6,795 bases of DNA, from positions 1-6,795 of the forward strand of contig CAJOOX010000020.1 in NCBI GenBank assembly GCA_905236195.1. Reading direction: 5' to 3'. The stretch is from an uncultured Bacteroidales bacterium. Its GTDB lineage: Bacteria > Bacteroidota > Bacteroidia > Bacteroidales > UBA3663. This document shows, one piece after another, positions 1-6,562 of this stretch (position 1 is its first letter; each line of letters starts with the position of its first letter). Under the pieces are notes generated by a model. That model had not been told where the DNA came from, ran no database searches, and was given only the letters and a program-made list of their open reading frames with translations. A program made the translations under genes and the position numbers.

Positions 1-1251
1 CTAAAGCATCAGTAAACTGCTGTCACCGTAAGAAAGAAAGCGGAACCCGTGGTCCATGGCGTAGCGGTAGATCTCATGCCAGTGCGGCCCTTCCACATCG
101 GCACCGTCCACAAAGGCCGACACGAGCAGCAGCAAAGTGGATTGGGGCATATGGAAATTGGTGACCATTCCGCGCACAAGACGGTAGTGGAACCCGGGGG
201 CAATGAGAATCTGCGTGGCAGTGACGAGGTTGGACATCGTGTGGCGGTCGAGATAATCGAGGATGCTCCCGAGAGCCTCCTCCAGCGAAAGGTCCCATTG
301 GCCCTCATAGGGTTCCCATTGGCGGACCACAAGATCATCGGCATGGGCCTCGGGGTTTGCCTTTGTCTTATTTCCTATATAATATAAGGACTCGAGGGTG
401 CGGACCGATGTCGTACCCACAGCCACAATCACACCATTGCGTTTCACCTGGGCCAACAGACTGGCAATTACCTCGCGTGGCACGGAGATGAACTCGGTGT
501 GCATGTCGTGACCCTCAATCGTCTCGCTTTTGACGGGACGGAACGTACCGGCACCCACATGGAGGGTAAGGTACTGGAGTGAAACACCTTTCTCCTTGAG
601 TGCAGCAAGTTCGCGGTCGGTGAAATGCAGTCCGGCGGTGGGAGCCGCCACCGAGCCCTTAATCCGGCTATAGACGGTCTGATAGGTCCGTTTGTCGCTC
701 TCCTCAGTGTCACGGTTGAGATAGGGAGGAATGGGGAGCTCGCCGATGGCATCGAGAATCTGGGCAAAGCTGACCTGTGAACCGTCGGAAGCCTGCCATC
801 GGAAACGGATCTTCTGGCTGGCGCCCGTCTCGCCGACACGCTCGCAACAGAACCGCACCTTCACCTTATCCACCTCGACATCCATCCACAGAGGTCCGTC
901 TTTCCACTTCTTGCTGTTGCCCACCAGACAGGTCCACACACATTCGTCCGCGCAGGCAAAATTCAGAGCATAGTCGCGGGGTGCCTCCGGCTCGAGACAG
1001 AAGACCTCGATGAGGGCACCCGTCTCTTTGCGGAAATGGAGGCGTGCCTGGATAACTTTCGTATTATTGAACACCATCATCGCCCCGGCGGGAATCTCGC
1101 CCGGCAGGTCGAAGAAATGTTTCTGTTCGATTTTACCTGCGCGGTAAACAAGCAGGTTGCTTTCGTTGCGATTGGCAATCGGATACTTCGCAATCCGCTC
1201 GTCCGGAAGCACGTAATCGTAGTCGCGCATGGCGATATTTCTGGGATTCAT
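1..1251 (-). CDS. queA: QueA-type S-adenosylmethionine:tRNA ribosyltransferase-isomerase (long form)
   Basis: Known family role: transfers and isomerises the ribosyl part of AdoMet onto the 7-aminomethyl-7-deazaguanine base in tRNA, giving epoxyqueuosine; a cytosolic, late step of queuosine synthesis. Family motifs are visible in order: FNNTKVIQARL (residues 61-71), GELPIPPYLNR, AAPTAGLHF (202-210), LHVGAGTFRPV, GTTSVR (279-284), MVTNFHMPQSTLLLLVSAF, and a closing FRFLSYGDSSLL. With 416 residues it is longer than the roughly 350 of the classical enzyme; the extra length lies mainly between the first motif and GELPIPP and after GTTSVR. From memory, Bacteroidetes carry such a long form alongside a classical QueA, so an altered substrate is possible. 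I chose the ATG at 1251 (MNPRNI) because the frame's earlier ATG at 1296 lies upstream of the -7 box and long-form relatives begin MNPK/RNI; ATG 1260 is the alternative. The TAG stop is at 1-3. Family assignment is firm; the exact substrate is not. Confidence 0.9.
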   Translation of the reverse strand: MNPRNIAMRDYDYVLPDERIAKYPIANRNESNLLVYRAGKIEQKHFFDLPGEIPAGAMMVFNNTKVIQARLHFRKETGALIEVFCLEPEAPRDYALNFACADECVWTCLVGNSKKWKDGPLWMDVEVDKVKVRFCCERVGETGASQKIRFRWQASDGSQVSFAQILDAIGELPIPPYLNRDTEESDKRTYQTVYSRIKGSVAAPTAGLHFTDRELAALKEKGVSLQYLTLHVGAGTFRPVKSETIEGHDMHTEFISVPREVIASLLAQVKRNGVIVAVGTTSVRTLESLYYIGNKTKANPEAHADDLVVRQWEPYEGQWDLSLEEALGSILDYLDRHTMSNLVTATQILIAPGFHYRLVRGMVTNFHMPQSTLLLLVSAFVDGADVEGPHWHEIYRYAMDHGFRFLSYGDSSLLML

Positions 1252-1265
1252 CGTTTTCATGGGTG

Positions 1266-1298
1266 CAAAAATACACATTTTTTTCTTAAAAAACAAAA
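1266..1298 (-). promoter_or_regulatory. Bacteroidetes-type promoter of the QueA gene
   Basis: Reading the minus strand, a -33 element TTTTG (1298 to 1294, within TGTTTTG) is followed after 20 bp by a perfect -7 box TATTTTTG (1273 to 1266), matching the Bacteroidetes consensus TAnnTTTG. Transcription should start about 4-8 bases further on, near 1258-1262. That leaves at most about 11 leader bases before ATG 1251, and none before ATG 1260. The match is by eye. Confidence 0.72.
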
Positions 1299-1304
1299 CA
1301 ACTC

Positions 1305-1335
1305 TTGGATATTTAAAAAATTTACTCTATTTTTG
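1305..1335 (+). promoter_or_regulatory. Bacteroidetes-type promoter of the DUF2027/Smr gene
   Basis: A -33 element TTG (1305-1307) is followed after 20 bp by a perfect -7 box TATTTTTG (1328-1335). The expected transcription start is near 1339-1343, giving a leader of about 13-17 bases before ATG 1356. The downstream sequence GCACC is identical to that after the opposing -7 box. This promoter probably also serves the SulP gene, since I see no TAnnTTTG box in the 23 bp gap between the two genes. Confidence 0.72.
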
Positions 1336-1355
1336 CACCGCAAAAATGACAAACT

Positions 1356-2564
1356 ATGGTACAAATAGGAGATAAAGTAAGATTTCTGGATGCCGTCGGA
1401 GGAGGTCGGGTGACCGCCTTTCGCGGCAAGGACACGGCGATGGTGGAGGATGAGGACGGATTCGAAATTCCGTGCCTTATTTCCCAACTTGTGGTCGTTT
1501 CGGACGAAGCCGATGAAAGGGCCCGCGGACACGTTCATGCCAAACAGGCACCTCCCCGCAGTCTGCCGGACAGCGCGATGCGCGGTTCGCAGGAGTTTTC
1601 GGACACCAAAAAGGCACCGGAGCCGGTGAAAGCAGAAGAACCCGCAACTGCCGTTCCCGTCACGCCCAAGTGGTCGGAGCTGCCGGTAGAAAAAGGCCAT
1701 GCCCCCCTGAAGGAAGATGCTGCCGGCGATACACTCTCCGTCTCGCTGGCCTTTCTGCCCGTTGACCTCAAACATCTATCGGAATCGGATTTCGAGTGTT
1801 TCCTGGTGAACGACAGCAACTACCAGCTCACCTACCTTCTGCTCAGCAACGGCGACAAAGGCAAGACGGCACAGACCTTCAAACTGGCAGGCAGCATCGA
1901 AGCGAACACCAAGATGCGGCTCTTTACGGTAGCTCACAGCGAACTGGAGGAACTCGAGCATCTGGCACTCCAGCTTCTGGCCTACAAACCCGCCAAAACA
2001 TTCAAACTCCAGAGCCCGATGCACATCGACATCCGCCTGAATGCCGATCGGTTCTGGAAACTACACGCCTTCACCGAGAACGACTACTTCGACACACCTG
2101 CCCTGCTGCAGGCTGTGGTGCGCGACGGGCGTCCCTGGCTTCCCATGGTGCTCGACGAGAAACGTATCGCCGAGGGCATACGCGAGAAGACCCGTGACGT
2201 GAAAGCCAACCGTCCTGCGGCTGCCGAACACCGTCAGACTCCCGCCAAGCCCGCGAAACCCTGGCCTCAGGTCGAGCCCATGGAGGTGGATCTCCACATC
2301 GACGCCCTGATTGACTCTACGGCAGGCATGGATGCCGCATCCATTCTGCAGTACCAGCTCTCTGTGTTCCACAAGACTATGAATGCCCATATCCACGAAC
2401 TGGGCCGCCGCATCGTGTTCATTCACGGCAAGGGCGAAGGCGTGCTCCGCAAGGAACTGCTGGCAGAACTGCGCCGCTTCTATCCTGCCTGCACCGCCAA
2501 CGACGCCTCCTACCAAAACTACGGCGGCGGAGCTACCATGGTAACCATTCATCAAGGCAAATAA
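1356..2564 (+). CDS. DUF2027 protein with C-terminal Smr domain
   Basis: 402 residues, no signal peptide or membrane segment, so cytosolic. Residues 1-50 (VQIGDKVRFLDAVGGGRVTA) resemble a small SH3/KOW-like beta barrel. Residues 51-125 are a Pro/Ala/Lys/Glu-rich, probably disordered linker. About 126-262 is a folded mixed alpha/beta region that I assign to DUF2027 from the overall architecture. A second charged linker (263-307) leads to the Smr domain (about 308-400), with VDLHI at 311-315 and the hallmark IHGKGEG at 356-362. In MutS2 and other families, Smr domains bind or cut nucleic acid, and MutS2 acts in recombination control or collided-ribosome rescue. Here the MutS ATPase part is absent, so this is not MutS2, and its role is unknown. 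The start follows a short leader from a good promoter; the nearby ATG at 1346 is out of frame. The SulP gene follows after 23 bp, probably in the same transcript. Confidence 0.85.
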   Translation: MVQIGDKVRFLDAVGGGRVTAFRGKDTAMVEDEDGFEIPCLISQLVVVSDEADERARGHVHAKQAPPRSLPDSAMRGSQEFSDTKKAPEPVKAEEPATAVPVTPKWSELPVEKGHAPLKEDAAGDTLSVSLAFLPVDLKHLSESDFECFLVNDSNYQLTYLLLSNGDKGKTAQTFKLAGSIEANTKMRLFTVAHSELEELEHLALQLLAYKPAKTFKLQSPMHIDIRLNADRFWKLHAFTENDYFDTPALLQAVVRDGRPWLPMVLDEKRIAEGIREKTRDVKANRPAAAEHRQTPAKPAKPWPQVEPMEVDLHIDALIDSTAGMDAASILQYQLSVFHKTMNAHIHELGRRIVFIHGKGEGVLRKELLAELRRFYPACTANDASYQNYGGGATMVTIHQGK

Positions 2565-2587
2565 TCAAACAGTATTCAAATAAAATA

Positions 2588-4282
2588 GTGAAAACATCTT
2601 TAGTATTCAAACCGAAACTCTGGTCAACAATTCGTCACTATGACCGGAAAACTTTCATGGCTGACCTCATGGCGGGTATCATTGTGGGCATCGTAGCCCT
2701 TCCGCTCGCCATTGCTTTCGGCATTGCCTCAGGTGTCTCTCCCGAGAAGGGTATCATAACCGCCATCGTTGCCGGCCTGTTCATCTCTGTCTTGGGCGGC
2801 AGCCGCGTGCAGATTGGCGGTCCCACGGGCGCCTTTATCATCATCATCTACGGCATCATCCAGCAGTACGGCATGGAGGGTCTCACCATTGCCACCCTCA
2901 TGGCGGGTGTGTTCCTCATCCTGCTCGGCCTGCTTCATCTGGGCACCATCATCAAGTACATCCCCTATCCTATCGTGGTTGGCTTCACAAGCGGTATCGC
3001 CGTGACCATCTTCACGACACAGATCAAGGACCTGTTGGGCCTGAGCATCGACAACGTTCCCTCCGACTTTATCGAGAAATGGGGCTGCTACTTCCGTCAT
3101 TTCTCCACCATCGACCCGTGGAGCGCCCTCATTGGCGTGCTCAGCATCCTCGTGATTATCTTCACGCCCAAAGTAGTAAAAAAGATTCCGGGGTCGCTGG
3201 TAGCCATCATCCTGATGACGGTGCTGGCCCTGCTGCTCAAGGAGTTTGCCGGAGTCACCAGTATCGAGACCATCGGCGACCGCTTCCAGATCTCGAACCA
3301 GATACCCGGCGCACAGGTGCCTGAACTTTCGTGGCTCACCGTCAAGGGGCTCGTTGCTCCGGCTCTCACCATTGCCATCCTCGGCGCCATCGAGTCGCTG
3401 CTCTCGGCTACCGTTGCCGACGGTGTAATCAGCGACCGTCACGACTCCAACACGGAACTTATCGCCCAGGGGGTGGCCAACATCGCCTCTCCCCTCTTCG
3501 GCGGCATTCCCGCCACCGGAGCCATCGCCCGCACGATGACCAACATCAACAACGGCGGACGCACCCCTGTGGCCGGCATCGTCCATGCGGTCGTTCTGTT
3601 GCTCATCTTCCTGTTCCTGATGCCGCTGGCTCAGTATATCCCGATGGCCTGTCTGGCGGGCGTACTCGTCATCGTTTCCTACAACATGAGCGGCTGGCGT
3701 TCGTTCACCTCCATCCTCAAGAATCCCAAGGGCGATGTCGTCATCCTCTGGATTACATTCCTGCTCACCATCATCTTCGACCTCACCATCGCCATCGAAT
3801 GGGGCATGATTGTGGCCTGCCTGCTGCTGATGCGCCGCGTGATGGAAGTGACAGAGATTACCGAGGTGAAACGTGAGATTGACCCAACATCAGAAAGTTC
3901 CGACCTCGACATGGGAGCTGTCGAACACCTCATTATCCCCGAAGGTGTGGAGGTTTACGAGATCAACGGTCCCTTCTTCTTCGGTGCGGGCAACCGCTTT
4001 GAGGAAATCATGGGGTCGCTGTCCCATCCCAACCGTCCTAAGGTACGAATCATCCGCATGCGCAAGGTTCCCTTCGTAGATTCAACCGGCATCCACAATC
4101 TCACCAACCTCTGCACGATGAGCCAGAACGAAGGCATCCGCATCATCCTGTCGGGTGTCAAGCCCAAGGTTTACGAACAGCTGCGCCACGCCCGCTTCTT
4201 CGATATCATCGGCAAAGAGAACGTGTGTGCCAACATCAACCTCGCTCTCGGAAAGGCCGAACAGCTCCTGGCAGAAAAATAA
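2588..4282 (+). CDS. SulP/SLC26-family inorganic anion transporter with STAS domain
   Basis: 564 residues. An inner-membrane carrier of the SulP family, whose bacterial members move sulfate, bicarbonate or other anions, usually with H+ or Na+. A short cytosolic N-terminus (about 25 residues) precedes a membrane core to about residue 425 with family signatures: FGIASGVSPEKGIITAIVAG, VQIGGPTGAF (74-83), YIPYPIVVGFTSGIA, AIESLLSATVADG with E269 (the conserved acidic position implicated in ion coupling in relatives), and TMTNINNGGRTPVAGIVHA. A cytosolic STAS domain (about 445-555) ends the protein, with FVDSTG (496-501) where STAS proteins carry the D-S-x-G switch loop. The start is GTG; the first in-frame ATG (2657, residue 24) would remove the conserved FKPKL segment, so GTG is preferred. 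Nothing nearby (no sulfate-assimilation or carbonic-anhydrase gene) fixes the substrate. Transcription is probably from the promoter at 1305-1335, and a hairpin terminator follows. Confidence 0.92.
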   Translation: MKTSLVFKPKLWSTIRHYDRKTFMADLMAGIIVGIVALPLAIAFGIASGVSPEKGIITAIVAGLFISVLGGSRVQIGGPTGAFIIIIYGIIQQYGMEGLTIATLMAGVFLILLGLLHLGTIIKYIPYPIVVGFTSGIAVTIFTTQIKDLLGLSIDNVPSDFIEKWGCYFRHFSTIDPWSALIGVLSILVIIFTPKVVKKIPGSLVAIILMTVLALLLKEFAGVTSIETIGDRFQISNQIPGAQVPELSWLTVKGLVAPALTIAILGAIESLLSATVADGVISDRHDSNTELIAQGVANIASPLFGGIPATGAIARTMTNINNGGRTPVAGIVHAVVLLLIFLFLMPLAQYIPMACLAGVLVIVSYNMSGWRSFTSILKNPKGDVVILWITFLLTIIFDLTIAIEWGMIVACLLLMRRVMEVTEITEVKREIDPTSESSDLDMGAVEHLIIPEGVEVYEINGPFFFGAGNRFEEIMGSLSHPNRPKVRIIRMRKVPFVDSTGIHNLTNLCTMSQNEGIRIILSGVKPKVYEQLRHARFFDIIGKENVCANINLALGKAEQLLAEK

Positions 4283-4301
4283 TCCCGGCCTTAAAACAAT
4301 A

Positions 4302-4345
4302 CGCCCCGCAATCCCATAAACAGTCGGATTGCGGGGCGCTTTTGA
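4302..4345. terminator. Rho-independent terminator, probably bidirectional
   Basis: Perfect 13-bp stem CGCCCCGCAATCC (4302-4314) with GGATTGCGGGGCG (4326-4338), 11-base loop, followed on the plus strand by CTTTTGATTTT. On the minus strand the 3' flank reads TATTGTTTTAA, a weaker T-rich tail. It sits 20 bp after the SulP stop and 20 bp beyond the stop of the convergent hydrolase gene, so it can end both transcripts. Confidence 0.88.
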
Positions 4346-4357
4346 TTTTCTGAAACT

Positions 4358-6562
4358 TTATTTCACCAGCCGGGAATGACCGTCCACGATGTAGAGGCCG
4401 GGGGCTGTGATGGAGGAGAGTTTCTGACCGGAGAGGTTATAGGTTGTCCCCCTGCCCTCTCCTGACGGGAAGGGGGTCTGACCGAAAGGGACCATCGAGA
4501 GCGAGGCGGCCGAATTGAGCAACCGGATGAGCTGAGCCACGATACCGGGCGTCTCTGTGGTCTTGTAGCCGGCCAGCATCAACGTACAGGCCAGGGGATT
4601 CTCGCTGTAGTGATTGTGGTCGGAGAAACAGGAGATGATGGCCTGGGCGGCAGCATCGCGCGAAGCAAAGCCGTTGGCCGCATAGTCACTGACGTAGGCG
4701 TTGAAGATGGCATCGGCATTCATACCTATCTCGATGAAGCCGAGATAATTCGCATCGGAAGCGGCACGCGTTTCAGCCACTTTGCGGATGATGACATCAT
4801 AACTGTCCGTACGATAGGCGTTGAAGGTCTGGGTTTCAGAATTGTATCTGCCCGCCCAGGAACTCACACAGCCGTGGGGCGTATAGGAATTGAGCGCAAC
4901 CTTGGCACCCATGGCCTCGGCCGCATTGAGATAGAGGTTCACATCCTCCTCGAACGAAGCTCCCATGCCGTTGGTACCCATATTGCCAAGTACGACGATG
5001 TCGCCGGGATAGATATCCAACAACACAGCTGCCAGATTGCCCTGTGTGTAATAGGTGCTCAGATTACGGCCGCCGCGTCCGCGGTTGCTGAAGTCACAGA
5101 GGGCCGCCAGCTCGGGATATTCCGTGGTGTAGTTGCCACCCAGTGTATAGGCCCACGAACCCTTATTGGCCGACGTGGAGTCGCCGATGTGGTGAACCAC
5201 GGGTTTCTTGCGGGGTGAACGTTTAGCCTGCTTGGTGAGCACTATCTCGCCCACCTTAGCCACACTGGTGGCGTCGGCTGCAGCCACCTGGAGTTCTATC
5301 TCTGCCGAGACAGCTGCAATCTGATAGGACGATTTCTTATAGTCGGTGTTGGTGCCGAGGGTGTAGCCTGCCAGGTCGGTGTTCCAATAGCCGGTTGTGA
5401 GCGTTCCCTGATAGGTTATCTCCATATTATATATATATCCGGCTTCGACCGAATAGGTGAACTTGCGGGCCACATGGTCGCTGTCGCACACACAGGAGCA
5501 GGATGCCAAATCGACCGTTCCCGTATTGGAGTTGGAGAACCCGATGCTGAAATAGGTGGGACTGGAGGTCTCGGCCCAGGCGATGCTTTCGGTCTCGCCG
5601 AGCAGTGTACCGGAGGTGTCCCACACACGCGCATAACAGTGTTCTGTGGTCTTGTCGGCCATCAGTTCGATGTCGTACCATGCGCCCGTCTTGAACGCTG
5701 CAGCTGTGCCGTTGAGTTTGAGGGATGTGCCGTTGAGCGTCAGGCCCGCCCCCGTGAATTCCAGCGTGATGGGACACGTGTAGTTTTTAGACTGCCACAT
5801 AGGATAGCCCGAAGTGAAGGTCACGACGGCTCCCTTGGCATTGAAACGCATCCGGGTGCGGAAGGTATATTGTCCCTGAGGTGTGGCGAGGTTCTGGTTG
5901 AAAACGTGTGACTTTTTGGCCGTAGCGGCAGTGATACGGATGTACTTGGTGCCGTCGCTGTCCTTGCGGAGCAGGGCCGACTTGCCGCTGTCGCTGCCGT
6001 CGAGGCCCCAGCCGCCGAAGAGGATACTGTTGCCTGGTGCTTCCACAACGGCATCGTCGTAGTCGCTGAAATCGACAGGATAGCCAGCCTGGGGCAAAAC
6101 CTGAGTCATGCCCTTCCGGGTGTTGCCTAAGGCTACGACATACTTGCTGCCGGTGACCGTTTTGCCGTTCCAGGTCACCTGGGCCACCATGCGGCCGTAG
6201 AAATTCATCGGCGTGTTGCGGAGTTCGAACGTTGTGGCTACTTTGCCTTCGCCGTTAACGCTGAACGCACCGTAGGAGTCACAGTACTGGCCGGTCTGGT
6301 CGTTGGCGGTCTGGAAACCTTTCACGTCCCATTCGACACGGAAATCGGTCAATTCTGCCGGGAGGTTATCCTCTGTGAAAACCGTGCCGTTAACTCCCGT
6401 GAGCACAACTTTGTATGGATTGGAATAAGCTGCGTCAGGAGAAGGACCGAATGTCATTTTGTCGGCTCCTTCGACTGAAACGGACTGCAGGGCTTCCACA
6501 TCGGCCTGAGCACTGAAGGGAAGTGCGAGCAGAATGAATAAAGTGTAAAGTTTTGCGTTCAA
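4358..6562 (-). CDS. Secreted multidomain SGNH/GDSL hydrolase, probable carbohydrate esterase
   Basis: 734 residues. A signal peptide (LYTLFILLALPFSAQA, cut after about residue 20) marks export. Residues 21-180 look like Ig-like beta domains. About 180-365 resembles a concanavalin/laminin-G-type sandwich (GQYTFRTRMRF, GAWYDIELMAD). A further beta-rich segment runs to about 450. The catalytic SGNH domain (about 452-670) shows GDST at 460-463 (Ser462 nucleophile), an NRGRGGRN block at 493-500, GNMGTNG at 526-532 (block III Asn), and DHNH at 648-651 (Asp648/His651). GDST with D-x-x-H resembles rhamnogalacturonan acetylesterases (CE12-like), so polysaccharide deacetylation is plausible; the substrate is inferred. 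After a Pro/Gly linker encoded by a GC-rich hairpin, the tail YNLSGQKL...GLYIVDG (708-728) resembles C-terminal sorting or anchoring tails of Prevotella exported proteins. The start is uncertain: this frame has TTG at 6562 and no upstream ATG before a TGA at 6595-6593; the in-frame ATT at 6580 would give a more basic signal-peptide N-region. Confidence 0.83.
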   Translation of the reverse strand: MNAKLYTLFILLALPFSAQADVEALQSVSVEGADKMTFGPSPDAAYSNPYKVVLTGVNGTVFTEDNLPAELTDFRVEWDVKGFQTANDQTGQYCDSYGAFSVNGEGKVATTFELRNTPMNFYGRMVAQVTWNGKTVTGSKYVVALGNTRKGMTQVLPQAGYPVDFSDYDDAVVEAPGNSILFGGWGLDGSDSGKSALLRKDSDGTKYIRITAATAKKSHVFNQNLATPQGQYTFRTRMRFNAKGAVVTFTSGYPMWQSKNYTCPITLEFTGAGLTLNGTSLKLNGTAAAFKTGAWYDIELMADKTTEHCYARVWDTSGTLLGETESIAWAETSSPTYFSIGFSNSNTGTVDLASCSCVCDSDHVARKFTYSVEAGYIYNMEITYQGTLTTGYWNTDLAGYTLGTNTDYKKSSYQIAAVSAEIELQVAAADATSVAKVGEIVLTKQAKRSPRKKPVVHHIGDSTSANKGSWAYTLGGNYTTEYPELAALCDFSNRGRGGRNLSTYYTQGNLAAVLLDIYPGDIVVLGNMGTNGMGASFEEDVNLYLNAAEAMGAKVALNSYTPHGCVSSWAGRYNSETQTFNAYRTDSYDVIIRKVAETRAASDANYLGFIEIGMNADAIFNAYVSDYAANGFASRDAAAQAIISCFSDHNHYSENPLACTLMLAGYKTTETPGIVAQLIRLLNSAASLSMVPFGQTPFPSGEGRGTTYNLSGQKLSSITAPGLYIVDGHSRLVK
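4448..4476. repeat. GC-rich hairpin inside the hydrolase C-terminal linker
   Basis: CCCCCTGCCC (4448-4457) pairs with GGGAAGGGGG (4467-4476) in a 10-bp stem with one mismatch (4454/4470) and a 9-base loop. On the coding strand it encodes part of QTPFPSGEGRGTT (residues 695-707), directly before the conserved C-terminal tail. The composition is unlike the surrounding gene. It resembles the short dispersed GC-rich hairpin repeats of many bacterial genomes that read as 'PSGEGRGEG' when they fall in coding sequence. That identity is from memory; the hairpin itself is seen. Confidence 0.6.

Noticed and set aside
370..392. AT-rich near-palindrome CCTATATAATATAAGG inside the QueA gene
   Set aside because: It encodes the LYYIG segment that, from memory, is conserved in the long QueA form; coding constraint explains it well enough.
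1257..1775. Minus-strand frame of 172 codons opposite the DUF2027/Smr start
   Set aside because: It runs across both promoters and opposite a well-supported gene and has no domain signature; a shadow frame.
2729..3586. Long minus-strand frame of 285 codons opposite the SulP gene
   Set aside because: Its composition (Asp, Gly, His and Arg rich, no recognisable fold) is typical of a shadow opposite a GC-biased real gene; the SulP motifs on the other strand are unmistakable.
4610..5218. Plus-strand frame of 202 codons opposite the SGNH catalytic domain
   Set aside because: Repetitive Gly/Ile/Val/Arg composition with no motif; the opposite strand carries the full GDST...DHNH catalytic set.
5424..5438. 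Short TA dinucleotide run (TATATATATAT) in the hydrolase gene
   Set aside because: It encodes part of GYIYNMEI in frame; too short to call a microsatellite or phase-variable tract from one sequence, and dinucleotide runs this brief are common.
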